From NCBI GenBank assembly GCA_008694505.1, contig VZDJ01000046.1, forward strand, positions 1,396,121 to 1,460,120: a stretch of DNA of 64,000 nucleotides, given 5' to 3'. The stretch is from Cyanoderma ruficeps (Eukaryota > Chordata > Aves > Passeriformes > Timaliidae). A program made the translations under genes and the position numbers. Positions 1 to 11,680 of this stretch are shown piece after piece. The stretch's first letter is position 1, and every line of letters begins with the position of its first letter. A model generated the notes under the pieces. The model was not told the origin of the DNA. It was given only the letters and a program-made list of their open reading frames with translations, and made no database searches.

Positions 1-65
1 TAATAATAAAAAAATGATCTTGCGTTTGGACAGGAAAAATCTTCAGGCCCAGGACGAACAAACCA

Positions 66-126
66 AATAATGATAATAATGATAATAATGATAATAATGA
101 TAATAATGATAATAATAATGATGATG

Positions 127-198
<72 letters not shown>

Positions 199-206
199 GT
201 AATAAA
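66..206. repeat. TAA/TAATAATGA microsatellite
   Basis: This is a simple-sequence tract. The left half alternates TAATAATGA-like units, the middle has a short ATG run, and the right half is nearly pure TAA. The apparent reading frame through it is only a product of the repeat (runs of Ile and Met codons). Such tracts mutate in length quickly, so copy number in the assembly may be wrong. Confidence 0.95.
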
Positions 207-1084
207 ACCCTATGCAAACAAACTAACAAGCAAGGTCTTTCTCCAAAGTTGGGATGGCAGGGATGGAATGAATCCAGGTGAGTAGAAAACCATGCATTAT
301 TAAAGCAGAGCTGTTTACACTGGGAACACTGTAAAAGTGCTCCAGGGCACACCACGTGCCAAAGGCACAAGGGAACCAGGGCTCCTCTCCTTCCTTTCTC
401 CTTGGGGCTCTGCAGAGCCAAGGAGGACACAGGAGGTGGCCAGGGCAGGGTTGTGAGGGCAGAAATCTGCTCAGCACACTTCTCAGCATGGAGAAACCAC
501 ATTTCTTAAAATAAGATTGCCCAGCAGAGGCAGGTTCTGTCCCGGGTCATGGCCACCACGAAAAAACATTTTACCCTCGCTGCTGAGAGATTTTTATCTC
601 CTCTAACACTCACTCAGAGTCGTTTGGCAGTAGAAGGCACAAGAAGCAGGGAAGCCAACACGGTGATTGACACCAGAGGTTACACAAGCTAAATAAAAGC
701 TTGGGCTAAAACATCCTCTAGAGAGGCAGATAAAACCTCCACCTTATCATTAGAGGATGTAGCACACCTCACGCTTTGGTGGAGGAGGCAGGAAAAGGAA
801 CGTTTTCCACAGTCTGTTCAAATGCATCACAGAGCTGCTCTGCACAGAAAGGATTGGCTGCTGCTGCCCGCAGAACCAGCCCCAGAGTTTTCTGGCTGGG
901 TGATGAGAATCTCTGTTGTTCAAATAATGAACTGTTTTTAGGACCTCAGCAGCTGGAAAGAGGAATTTCTAGAATCTCCTTAATTTTTGTGTTAAATGTT
1001 GTGAGGCTTGGTATAAACTGACAAGTGCAATAAAGAGTGAATAAAAAAATTCAGGGCTCTTCCAAGGTGTCTGCTTGGACTTGC
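207..1084. other. Unique non-coding stretch
   Basis: I see no recognisable gene, RNA or repeat here. Open frames are short, overlap in several phases and lack any recognisable domain or splice-site pattern. Confidence 0.6.
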
Positions 1085-1192
1085 TGGTGGCACTCAGGGA
1101 TGTGGTTTGTTGGTGGACTTGGCAGTGCTGAGTTAATGGTTGGACTCGATCTTAGAGGTCTTTGCCAAGCTAAAAAAATCCAAGATTCTGTA
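1085..1192 (+). mobile_element. CR1 LINE fragment, 3' end
   Basis: The stretch follows the 3' terminus of avian CR1: a block resembling GGGATGTGGTTTGTTGG, then the GGTTGGACTCGAT and CTTAGAGGTCTTTGCCAA motifs, ending near AAGATTCTG. It is on the plus strand, 5'-truncated and clearly diverged, with a short deletion in the GATGATCTT motif, which suggests an old insertion. Confidence 0.85.
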
Positions 1193-2614
1193 AATCTACT
1201 GTTCTCCAAGATCTGATCTTTTATCCACCTTTGGCTTCACCGTGGACAAAATCCTCCCGAACCTCAGAGCCTGGATGTGCCTGAGTTTGCTGAAAGCAGC
1301 TTGGAGAAGCCAGAAGTGCCACATTCATTTCAGGAAGGACTGAAGTGGAAACCCCACATTTCAGGAGTCAGCGTGCTCATTGAATTTGTGCTGCTAACGA
1401 GGATCTGCCTGATCCATCCAGGTTTATGCTCTGTGGCTGCTGCAGTGCTGAGGGGTGTGAAGAACCCTGGGGACAGTGGCTGTGATCCGTGGGGAGCCAG
1501 GTGCTGGGAAGAAGGTGGAATCACAGAGAAAATGCCCAGCAAAGCATTTTTGGCCACACTGTGGAGCATGATCCCGTTTTTCACACCTGCTGGGCCGAGT
1601 TGCTACTTTCTCTTCCCTAAGCCAAGTGAAAGGTGCAGCTGAGATCCAAAGCACTGGACATGCACCAGGACATTCTTTGGGATTTATCCGTCACAAGAGC
1701 TCCTGTGGGTTTTTCTCTTTTATTTTCCACTCCTCTTCTGAACTGAGCAGCAAGCTCAGGCTGCCTCCTTTGCTCTCTTGCCTGCAGGGAAGGAGATCTT
1801 TCATCTCAGCTGACAACAGCCTTGGTCTGTTCAGCTCTGCCCAAGCCAGGTGCTCTCACACAGGGACCTGGACCATGCCAGATTATCCCAGCACTGCTGA
1901 GGTTCTTGCAGGCATCTGTAAGGAAAACAAAACAAAAAATCACAAGGTCAGGGCTCAGACACGGTGATGGAGAAGGGAGAAGGGAATAAAAACTCCCTCT
2001 TTCCCCCAAACGGAGGGATTTTTTTTGCAGCTCGGTAGGAAATCACTTGTGCCTGAAACCTGCTAGTTGTCTGTCATGAATCTCTGAAATCTGGTTGTTG
2101 CCACAGGAAAAAGATGAAGTCAGAGGTTCTGCGTGGGGTGAGTGTGAAGGTGTCTGCCTGTTTGAGGGCTCCCCTGTGAGCTCATTCTCTCGCACCCCAA
2201 ACAAACCACTGTTGCTGTAAAGAATCAATTTCTGCCTCTGCCTGGTTTTGCTTTTGGCAGTCAGTGAACGCTCCTTGTAAGATTATTGATTTTCCTCCTG
2301 TTAGTTTAGCCGGGATATCCCTCGTTTTCAGCTCAGACCTGCTCTTCAAAATCCTCCTGGCACAAAGCAACGAGGGCAGCCCTGATTTCCCTTTTCACTC
2401 AGCTGTAATCTCTCGGAGAAAAAGAACCCAACCAGGTATTAGGGTTGGGAGTTCTTCCTCCAGCCCTCCTTATTATGGATCAGATTTAAAGCCAGCCTTG
2501 CTGGCTGCTGCCGTTCATTTCTCTTGGCTGAGCTGATGAAGATCCCAGGGTTTGCTCTGCTCATTTGATTCCCTCGCCTGATGCATTCCTTACATATCTG
2601 CTGCCTCCAGGACA
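1193..2614. other. Unique non-coding stretch
   Basis: No gene, RNA or identifiable repeat is visible. Several overlapping frames of 60-120 codons are open on both strands, but none shows a known motif and none is favoured over the others, as expected for chance frames in moderately GC-rich DNA. Confidence 0.55.
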
Positions 2615-2713
2615 GATCTGTGCGAGCAAATGAAGCATCCCCACTGTATGTCAGCAAAACATCACATCCACTAATGGGGAGAACTGTTGTGTTCTAGGTC
2701 CTTTCAACACACA
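2615..2713 (+). repeat. Partial copy of an unnamed dispersed repeat
   Basis: This segment closely matches positions 4037-4138. Both begin GATCTGTGCGAGCA and share TCAGCAAAACATCACATCCA-like and GGTCCTTTCAACACACA blocks. The match stops at both ends, so it looks like a fragment of a dispersed element. I could not assign it to a named family. Confidence 0.75.
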
Positions 2714-3769
2714 CGAAAAATAAAATTCTGTTTCTTAGGGGGAAATAAGAAGTGACAGCACATTCTCCTGAACTAATCCTGTCTGGGAAGAATTTGTCTC
2801 ACATAAATGTAATTTTCCAGATCATTTTGATTTTTTTTTTCCTCCTTTCCCTGACAACTCTTCTTTCTTTGTAAGCAAAAGACAGTTTCATGCCCACAAT
2901 CTGCCAGACTGACTGTACAAAACAGGGAAACCCTCTCCTAACCCAGACTAAATCGTGTCAGATTTAACTGGATTGACAACGACTGATTCTCCATGCTTCC
3001 CATCAGTTTCTGACAGTGCAAATGGCAGCGACATAATGATATCCCAAAAAGTCCCATTCTTTTTTTTCTGTATCAAAGAAGGAAATGAAGGAGCTGAAGT
3101 GTGTGGCTTTACTCTGATACCTGTGAATCATGAGGCTCTCCAGGAATTTGGCACTGGATTTTTCAGGGAAAAAAAGAGATTTTTAAACTGTGGCTGCTGC
3201 TGTAGTCATCTAGAAAAAAAATCAGGCACGTAAAGACACGCTTCCCATGGAGAGCTAAACGTTATCCAATCCCCTATGCTACGTTATGACATAACATAAG
3301 GAATAATTGAGGGAAGTGCAGCATCGGGCTCCAGTGATTTTGAGTTAAGATAATTGAATTTATTGAGCTTTCCTGACGTGCAGGCTCTGTGCTGGTCCCT
3401 CCTGCGTTACCTGGTGTCTCTGGAAGGGCTTTCACAGAGAGGTGAGTGACCTTTCTGAAGGACAGGAGAGTTTGGGACTGGATTTTGCCTCCAAGGTGCT
3501 GCCTTGAACTCGCTCCTCGCGTATCAAAGGCTTGGCACAGCCCCAGCGAAGTTCACCGGGGCTCAGCGAAGCTTTATTTGTTTTAACAGAAAATATGACC
3601 CTTGGCATTTGTAACATTCATCTTCCCCCTGAACGCTGCCTTATCTCTGTATTTACACTCAGCCCTCTGTGTTTTTACAGCGTTTTCTCCTCTGTGCTCC
3701 CCCCTTGGCTGGCAATCCCTCAGGAACAGGGCGGCTTTTCACGTTTGTGTCTCTGCCCTCGTGCACTTT
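2714..3769. other. Unique non-coding stretch
   Basis: AT-rich sequence with several homopolymer T and A runs. I see no gene or recognisable repeat. Confidence 0.55.
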
Positions 3770-4138
3770 TTTATGGCTGAGCCTCTGTAAATGCTCTTCA
3801 GGTTGTCTCCATAATGTGATCGTTAACAGAACCCTGACTAGGTTAAAAAAAAAAAAGGATCTTTTTTAATCCTTCAAACGAAAATTATGGATTTTTAAAG
3901 CGATCTGGCTTTATTTCCCCCACTTTTTAAAGAGTGGATGAACAGAGAAGTCTTGATAAGCTTTGGAGATGAGCGGAATATGAAGGGTTTAACACGATCT
4001 GCGTTTTGTGACGGACCTTTTTTTGTGAAATTTTGTGATCTGTGCGAGCAGATGAAGCGTCCTCACTACATATAAGCAAAACATCACATCCACTATTGGA
4101 GAGAAGGATTATGTTCTGGGTCCTTTCAACACACATGA
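3770..4138 (+). repeat. Unnamed dispersed repeat, longest local copy
   Basis: The left part (3770-3992) recurs as a reverse complement at 7972-8204. The right part (4037-4138) recurs in direct orientation at 2615-2713. The element therefore has at least three copies within 6 kb. It has no terminal TG/CA pair, coding sequence or tail that I can identify, so its class (LTR piece, DNA transposon relic or other) is unresolved. Confidence 0.7.
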
Positions 4139-4323
4139 ACTTTGGCTGGGGACGGCAAAGATCAGCCACTCCTGCCCCACAGCCCCACACGGGGTGGGGG
4201 TGGCATCTGTGCACTGGGTTATCTCCAGTTAGCCTGGGAACTGGTCTGTGTGCGGCTGGCAAAGGGAAAAATATTCCAGTGCCAACACTGAGGCCACCAC
4301 CAAACACTCTGGATGTGCTTATG

Positions 4324-4424
4324 GGGTTTTTTTTGCTCTCAGGCAGCCAGTTTTTTGGAGTTTTTTGCTCTCAAGCAGCCAGTTTTTTGGAGGTTTTGTT
4401 GCTCTCAGGCAGCCAGTTTTTTTC
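4324..4424. repeat. Minisatellite, 3 units of about 32-37 bp
   Basis: Three consecutive units carry the core GCTCTCAGGCAGCCAG followed by a T-run and GGAG. They differ mainly in T-run length and in one A/G change (CAAGCAGCC in the second unit). All three phases stay open through it, but this follows from the repeat and is not evidence of coding. Confidence 0.9.
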
Positions 4425-5146
4425 AGGCAGGTGAGACGTTTTTAAAGCATGACCCCACTAAAGTCCTGTCGTCTTCAGGCATTCCCAGCAGGATTCCCAG
4501 GAGAAACCAGGGGTGATGCAGGTGTAAAACATTGCAAGGAGCTGCTGGGCTGGAAAACTTACAGTGTCTGTCCCCTCTTTAATGGGAATAGTTCTCTGAG
4601 GGGGAATTCAGGCAGCTGTGCCACATCTCCCTCTGTCTGGGGAGGTGAGTGGGTTGGACTCGCTCTGCAGTGACTCATCCCCATCTTGTTTAGCTGCAGC
4701 TTCACCAATTTCCATTTGTTTATTTGTGTGTTCCAGGCACGTCTGATGGATGGTGGGGCCCTGGAGTCTCGCTGCACCAAGGCTCCACACTTCCCATCGG
4801 AGCCTTCCAGAGGAAAGGGTGGAGGCCACAGGACAAAGCGTCACACATGCAGATGCAATTTGCAAAGCCAGAGATGTTCTGTTTTCACCATTTATCCATC
4901 CTCAGGTCGGACCAAGGCTTTCTGTTATTGTGAATATCAGGGACGACTACGAAATATAAGCCTGTAATGAAGTCCAAGATATAATTCAGTCTTTCAGTTT
5001 ATTTACAAGTGAGAAAATAGTAATTATAATTTTAAACAATGCCAAGATAACAAGGAATCTCTGAATTGGGAGTTATAATCAGCTAAGGCTTCACTTTAAG
5101 AAATTATCCACAATCAAGGGGAAAAAAATCACTACAGACTTGGTCT
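4425..5146. other. Unique non-coding stretch
   Basis: No gene is visible. A short TCTTTCAGTTTATTTAC block near 4991-5007 resembles the core of the tandem repeat that starts at 5147 and may be an eroded outlying unit. Confidence 0.5.
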
Positions 5147-5291
5147 AGATTTCAGTTTATTCAATTCCTGTTGAAGTTGGGGAGGTCACAGTGTGTAAAT
5201 TTCAGTTTATTCAAATCTGCTGAAGTCAGGGATGTTATGGTGTCTAAATTTCAGTTTATTCAAATCCTGTCGAGGTTGGGGAAGTTATAGT
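5147..5291. repeat. Minisatellite, about 3 units of 49-50 bp
   Basis: Units begin at about 5147, 5197 and 5246. Each has the core TTTCAGTTTATTCAA followed by a diverged TTGAAGTTGGGGAGGTTATAG-like half. The units differ at several sites, which indicates an old tandem duplication. Confidence 0.9.
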
Positions 5292-6279
5292 CAGTGCTGA
5301 AAGCTAAATGTCTGTTGAAACTATTTCCTCTTTGGGGACTTATTCAGGGCTTTCCTGAGCTGGGTCAGGAAAGGCCTGAGTAAGGGCTCTTCAAAAGTAT
5401 TCCAGAGCACATAATTAGGATTGTGTGTTAGAGCAACCATTTGGACCCAGAGACAAACGTCACATTGAGAATAAGCAGGATGAGTTTCATGGCAAGACAG
5501 TCTCAGTGTCACCCACCACATCGATTTCCAGAGAAATTAATCACGGCGGAGATCTTTTGGGATGGTTGAGATAACAAAACTCAGCCCAATGTGCCACCTG
5601 TGCCTTTCATGCTGTTCAAGCTTTGCTCTATTCCTGGACAGCAGAAGAGCCCTGCAATAAAACCCAGTATTTACATGTGTTTCTTCAGCTGTGGCCCCAA
5701 AAGCAAACACACTCCCTGTCAAGAGCCAGCCTGTAAATAGTGAAGTGTTATCACGGTGCACCCCAGTTTGCATCTTCAGATAATCTTCTGACTTTACTGG
5801 AGCCGTCAGCGCTCCTGCACATAAAACGAGAGCACTGCTCCCTTATACAACCTCTTTGTTGGGCTTTCTGGGTGGGATTTGTTTGCTTAAACACAGGCAA
5901 AAGACAATGTTGTTTGAGATCGTCCCTCACAGCCCTGCGAGCGTGGCAGACACGGGGCGGGACCTGCAAGATCTGCAACACATCTGTGCTTTACAGGGTG
6001 GGAAGACGAGGGGGCTGTGGCTCTTTCAAATTGTGGTTTTGAGCTGGGGAGCACCGTGTTACAGGTGATAATTTGTGGCTTATGCACAAACAGCACGTGT
6101 TTCCAAATAGAGAAAGAGTTTCAGTTTACCTCTAGAGATTTTAGGAAGTTTACTGAGATTTTTCCATACCCTCCTGGCAGTGACTGGCTCAGGGTCAAGA
6201 GAGAAGCATCTGTTGGACCTTGTCGCTGTTCTTCAAACCCCGTATCTCTCCTTATTGGCAACAAGTCAGGCTGTCCCTC
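5292..6279. other. Unique non-coding stretch
   Basis: No gene, RNA or repeat recognised. Open frames up to about 118 codons overlap each other on both strands and run into the neighbouring LTR, so they are treated as chance. Confidence 0.55.
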
Positions 6280-6895
6280 TGTCAGGGTCCGCAAGCATGC
6301 GGAGGACCTGATGGTCCGTTTTAGGGATCTCAGGGCACAAAAGACACAGCAGGGGACAACTCAGTTCACTTAATCAAAAATGCACTTTATTTAGTGCCCA
6401 CAAATGCGATAGTGGGGCGAGAAATAAAGAAGAGTAAGAAAGATAGAAAAGAGGGGAAGGGGATTATAGCTACCAATGTGGAGGGACGAGTCCTCGAGGC
6501 GTAGAGATGCCCATAGACGCAAACTTCTCCAGTGGGGTGATCACAAAGTGAGCGGGGGGGTCTCCAGGGTTTTTATAGGTTTGTCACGGCGGGAACCAAG
6601 GCGAGGGGCACAGAGCCAAAGCGGGAACCACCTGTGTCTCAGGAACAAGCTGCAAACCATACCATACCTTCAGTATGGACAGGCCAGTTCGAACATGCAG
6701 GCTCGGCTCAGTCCACTGTGACCAGTTCCATTGTTCTTGCACTCCGCTCCCATGGGAATGCATCCCAGTCCTCTGAGACTTGGTAAACCTTCCGTCTCAA
6801 ACCAGGCCAGGGGCTCCCTTCAGAGTCTGGGGTCTCAGTTCTCAATCTTTGGAGACAGTTGTGAAGCATATCACATCCTTGGACAGCCTCTGACA
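6280..6895 (-). mobile_element. ERV LTR, CpG-rich, minus orientation
   Basis: The element is bounded by TGTCAG at 6280 and CTGACA ending at 6895, a perfect 6-bp inverted terminus of TG...CA type. Read on the minus strand it has a TATAAAA box (complement of 6571-6577) and an AATAAA poly(A) signal (complement of 6386-6391) about 180 bp downstream, in the order expected for an LTR. No target duplication is visible and I see no primer-binding site or polypurine tract next to it. It may be a solo LTR with eroded flanks or part of a deleted provirus. Its many CpGs suggest it is relatively young. Confidence 0.8.
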
Positions 6896-7971
6896 TAAAG
6901 CATTCAGTACTTAGGAAGGAGCCAAAAGGAAGAAGAGGCTTTTTGGAGTGTCTCTAGCAGGGTGTCAAAGATTTCTCAGACACCTGTTCGGGGCTTTTCT
7001 TTTGTTTTCTGTAACATTTGTTATTTTGTTATTTTTCCTTATTAAACTTTTTACTTTACAAAACACCTCTGAAGAGCAGTCTCACTAATTAATTTTAGGC
7101 ACTTCTGTGCAAAGGCTGGACCCTCAGAGACTGATACATTTACATGTGGTTCATTACACTCTGACCACCTGCTAACCTGTATCACTAATTTGTCTCCTCA
7201 GGTTTTGAACAATCATTGGGAGTTTAATCACCCCCAGCCATGGAAAGATGGAGAGAATCCTGATGAGAACATCTGAAAGGCGTCAGATAAACCCCCTTCA
7301 AAAGTACCTTATTTCTGTCCCTCAGCAGCCACAGAGCTCAGGGGTGACAAGTTCAGGTGTAGAAGCCCAGACTGTAAATATCTGGGTGACAGATTCCACT
7401 GGGATTCAGGGTTTTGTTGTATCCAGCTGTGATTAGGTCAGCAGGAAATAAATGTGGGACCCACTTGTCCTGGCCCCTTTGTCCTTGGCAATGCTCTGAT
7501 CTGGGAGAGCTCAGGGCTGGTGATGTGTCCCCAGACGTGCCCTGTGCTCTGGGTTTGGTCAGGTACCATGTCCCTCCAGGCATTAAAATCATGGAATGGA
7601 TGGAAATCTTGATGCTGGAATGCTCCCAGACATCGTGCTGTTGGGAATTTCAGAGGCAACCTGAGCAGCAGGACCCTGAATTCAAAGCTGGTGCAGCTCT
7701 TCAGCTCTTTCAGAGGTTGACACTTCTGTTTTCCCTTCAGTTTGCTTCGTTTTTGGGTTGTTTGTTCAAGCTGTAAAACCTTTCAGGGGCAATGGTTATA
7801 CAAACAATAACAACCTGAGCTGAAACTATTTGCTTGGACTGAATTCTGTTTTGAGTTAGTTGGAAACGGGAGCAGTGACCTGTGGGATCCAGCAAAGAAT
7901 GGTTATCAGCGTGAGATCCAATGGTACTTTGATTTTGATTCATAATTAAAAATGATAAACTATCCTAAATG
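6896..7971. other. Unique non-coding stretch
   Basis: No gene or named repeat is recognised. The open frames on both strands are short and unrelated to known families as far as I can tell. Confidence 0.5.
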
Positions 7972-8204
7972 TTTAACCCTTTGTATTCCGCTCAGCTCCA
8001 AAGCTCATCGAGGCTTCTCTATTCATCCACTCTTTAAAAAGTGAGGGAAATAAAGCCAGATTGCTTTAAAAACCTGTAATTTTCATTAGAAGGATTAAAG
8101 AAGCCTCCTTTTTTCTTTTTCTTTTTTTTTACCTAGTCAGGGTTCTACTACTAATCACATTATGGAGACAACCTGAGGAATATTTACAGAGGCTAAGCCA
8201 TAAA
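7972..8204 (-). repeat. Inverted copy of the 3770-3992 repeat
   Basis: Read in reverse complement, this follows 3770-3992 through landmarks such as GAGCCTCTGTAAAT, GGTTGTCTCCATAATGTGAT, AACCCTGACTAGGT and GCTTTATTTCCC. The copies differ at scattered sites and in the length of an A/T run. The match ends sharply at both sides. The two arms are about 4.0 kb apart and face each other. Confidence 0.85.
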
Positions 8205-9198
8205 ACCTTTACATGCTCTGTACCCGTGATCCCCTTTCACATATATCAGCGATGACATTTGCATAGATATGCCATGGAGAACTTGAGGCAGCTTTTCAGG
8301 CATGAACTCTGTGTTTACTTTCATGAGGTCTGTGTGGCAATATATTTTGAATATCCCTGAGTGACTTCCAGATCTGTTGTTCAACAATGCTCAGGGTTTG
8401 ATTTCTGGCTAAAAAAAAAAAATTGTTCGCGTGGCACATCTGGGAGCACCAAGAGTGTCCTGGCCAGGGAGTCCTGCCAGGCTCCGGCACTGCAGGAAAA
8501 CTTCAGATCTTTTGGATTTGCACAGAAGGTGGTTTGAGGAAGACACTGTCTGGAGTTGAAGGGAAGCTAAACCATCCTGAAGGCACTGCCAGCATTCCAA
8601 TGCTGGCTCTAATCAGCTCACTATTTATATCCCCAGGCGATTATTCATGAGGGTGTCGAATCGGGAGCTGCATCAGCAGACAAAAAGGGTTGATTGCAGT
8701 GGAGGTACCGAGGAAAGCTCCCACCAGCAGCAGGAGAAAGGAATCCAAAGCAGGGCCCAACCTCCAAGCCTGGCCAGAGCTGAGGAAGCGCAGGTTGCCT
8801 GCTCAGAAGAGGATGTGTTTCACACGGGGAGCTCGGTCAGCTCGTGGAGGATGATCCTGTTTTGATCTGAGCGAGTGAGACCCTGCTCCTCCTCGGCTGC
8901 CAAACCCTCCAAGTTTTGCCTGTCCTCAGAAGTGCAGGGTTATGTAGTGTCTCCAGAGATAATTTGGGAGGTTGTGAATGGATCAGGCCTCTAGAATGGC
9001 ATGAGAACATGAGGGAAGCATGCAGCTCCTGCCAATTCATTAATTAATAAACTAATTGCCTGATTACCTTGGGCACATCACCACATGATGGTGTCATCAA
9101 TTTTCTTCTTATACTATATTGTCTGCCAACATTTTAGATGTCTCTGGTTGGGTTTGAGGTGTATTTTTTTTTTTTTTTGCCATTTCAAACCAGCTGTG
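8205..9198. other. Unique non-coding stretch
   Basis: No gene or repeat recognised. It contains A- and T-runs, including a T-run directly before the CR1 element that follows. Confidence 0.5.
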
Positions 9199-9424
9199 AT
9201 CACAGAATCCTGGAATGGTTTGGGATGGAGGAGACCTTAAAGATCATTTTATTTCAGCCCCCTGCCATGGGCAGGGACACTTCCCACTATTCCAGGTTGC
9301 TCCAAGTCTTGTCCACCCTGGTCTTGGACACTTCCAGAGATCCAGGGGCAGCCACAGCTTCTCTGGGCATCCTGTGCCAGAGCCTCCCCATCCTCACAGG
9401 GAAGAATTTCTTCCTAATACCCAG
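9199..9424 (-). mobile_element. CR1 LINE fragment, minus strand
   Basis: The sequence is the reverse complement of the CR1 3' end. In order it has ATCACAGAATC, GGAATGGTTTGGG, CCTGCCATGGGCAGGGACAC, CCACAGCTTCTCTGGG and GAAGAATTTCTTCCTAATA. It is complete at the 3' end and 5'-truncated, as is usual for CR1. Confidence 0.95.
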
Positions 9425-11270
9425 TGCTGGATGCAGTAGAGAAATGAGGAAAATCTCCTCCATCAACTCGCTGGTCACTCTTCTTTTTTTTTGCTGCAGC
9501 CCAGAATTCAGTCTGTGGATACACCTTTCTGAGCCATGTCCACAATCACTCACAATTCATTTTTTCAGGGCTGCTCTCAAAACGTTCTGATAAACACCTT
9601 GTGGCTGTGAGGCCATCCTCAGATCCCCAGTGCCGTGGTGTGTCCTCCAACAGTGAACTGTCAGCCTGAAATATCTCTGATATTTCCAAAACCATAGGTG
9701 CTGTAACTGTGCAGAACCACTTACTACACAGGTAACTGGAAATTTATGAGGCACCACTAATCATATTTAATTCACATCAATCCCCAGTGAGGCCATTGGA
9801 ATCACAAGGGGGATGAATCTCGCTCAGGCGTAGTCCAGAAATGGAATGAGTTTCAAAAATGTAGCCACTTTTTCATCAAAACCCCAATAAAATCAATGTG
9901 CCACTTCAGAATATAGCCCTAAGGCTTGAAGCTGACTGAAATTACCAAAATGCAAAAAGAATCTTTAATTACGTGCTCATTTGAGGGGAGGGAAGTTAGA
10001 CCGTGTCCCTGGATCCATTTCTCAGCCTGATTTAGTAGTCTTTGTGTTGAACATTCTCCTCTGATGGTGGACTTGAAAAACACATCCAACATGGAAATTT
10101 GCCTTGTGAAGAGACTCCATTTCAATTAGACCTCTATGAGCAAAACTGAAATAATGTGTTACTATTCTGGATGAAATCAGGATCTCTCTGGCCCTTTGAG
10201 ATGCCTGTGACAGTGACGAGCCTGGGACAAACCTTCCCAGTTAGGAAAGACTGATGGAAGCTGCACACTGGGCTGTTCCATGGAGAGGGGCAGCTCTCTG
10301 TGTGATGGACATGGTCTCAAGTCAGATTTTCAATGTCACAGGGAATTTTAGAGCCATGCCTTATGATTCCAGCATAAAACGGGACAGGTCTGGTTTGGTT
10401 GTCAGCAGAAGGAGTCTTGAGGCTCAGCTCTGGGATAATTTAATCACATGGGTGTTTTCTTCCTTAATCCCCATTTTTTGGTTGTTTCATCTCTGGAGCA
10501 GAGAATGTAAATCCTTTCCTCCCCACCCCAAAGCTTTACCTTGGCTGTGTGGGAAAGAAGTCCCTCGAATCAGCTCGCATTTCAGTGATTTTCACAGATT
10601 TAAGGGCCAGATGGGATCATTAGCTCACTCACCTGGATCTTTTACACAGCGTGTGGGATGGGATTCACCTCACAGCTATTTAAGGAGTGAAGTTAAAAAT
10701 AGAATAAAAACAAGCCTGTGCCAAAATGAGCTGTCTTCCCTCTGCTCCTTTTGCAGTCAATGGAGAAGGATCATTTCTTTCACAGGGTAATCCTTTCTTC
10801 CCTGTGATAGATTTGGGTGTATAAATTACTGAGGCCGTGGCCTCCTCACCGTGAGTTCATCACCTAGAGTTTGGATGAGGAATGTCAGCAGTTTGTGCCT
10901 GAAAGTGCCAAGAAACGGAGAATCCACTTCTTTTCTTTCCTGTGCTGCCGGTTTACTGCCCTTGATACCAGAAACCAAACTCCAAAGGTGTGGCTGGCTG
11001 GACTGGTATTGGTTATGAGGGAATCTTGTCTAAGTAGCTCTGGGGAAGACACACAGCTTGCACCGTGATGAATCCATCTCCATCCCCTGTCACTGGCTGC
11101 CTCATATCCCCAAAAACCTGAGTAAACAGCAGAGATCTCCAGAATTAGGGGATAGCAGCAGCTGCTGACAGGGAAAGGTTTTCTGCAAGGGGCAGAGGGA
11201 GGGAGGAGGTGGATGTGGAGGGATGTGACAGATGAAGAGAAAATGAGTGTGGAGAAAAGGTTTATTCAGA
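9425..11270. other. Unique non-coding stretch
   Basis: No gene is supported. A 178-codon open frame at 10254-10790 is the longest here, but it has no recognisable domain and no codon or splice signal that I can point to. It is most likely chance. Confidence 0.5.
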
Positions 11271-11680
11271 GAAATGAGGCTGTGGTGAGCTGACCTCAGC
11301 TAGACACCAGGTTCCCACCAAAGCCACTCCATCATTCCCCTCCTCAGCTGGACAGCAGAGAGGAAATACAAGGAAAGGCTTTTGGGTCAATGCAAGGACA
11401 GGGAGAGATCTCTCAGCAGTTGCCGTCAAGGGCAAAGCAGGCTTGACTTAGGAAAAAAAGAATAATTTAATGTATTATCAATAAAATCAGAGCAGGATAA
11501 TGAGAAATGGAAACCAAATCATAAAACACCTTCCTCCCACCCCTCCCTTCTTCCTGGGCTCCACCTGACTCCTGAATTCTCTGGAGCTGGCTGGAATTGC
11601 CTCCCTTGGACTTGGGGAAAGCTGCTCACAGAAGCCACCCCTGAAGTCCCCAGCTGCCAAAATCTGGTTTCCCAAACCCA
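11271..11680. repeat. Possible dispersed avian repeat
   Basis: The stretch from AGGGCAAAGCAGGCTTGACTT through AATAAAATCAGAGCAGG to ACACCTTCCTCCCACCCCTC resembles, from memory, a repeat seen at many places in bird genomes. I cannot name it reliably and see no second copy in this window. Boundaries are not defined by terminal repeats, so the interval is approximate. Confidence 0.35.

Noticed and set aside
70..285. Open frame of 71 codons, mostly Ile and Met
   Set aside because: It is a translation of the TAA/TAATAATGA microsatellite.
5147..5291. Regularly spaced repeats resembling a CRISPR array
   Set aside because: Units are adjacent and diverge throughout; there are no unique spacers, and the DNA is vertebrate.
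10254..10790. 178-codon open frame on the plus strand
   Set aside because: No recognisable domain, no splice or promoter support, and of a length expected as the extreme in 64 kb of six-frame sequence.
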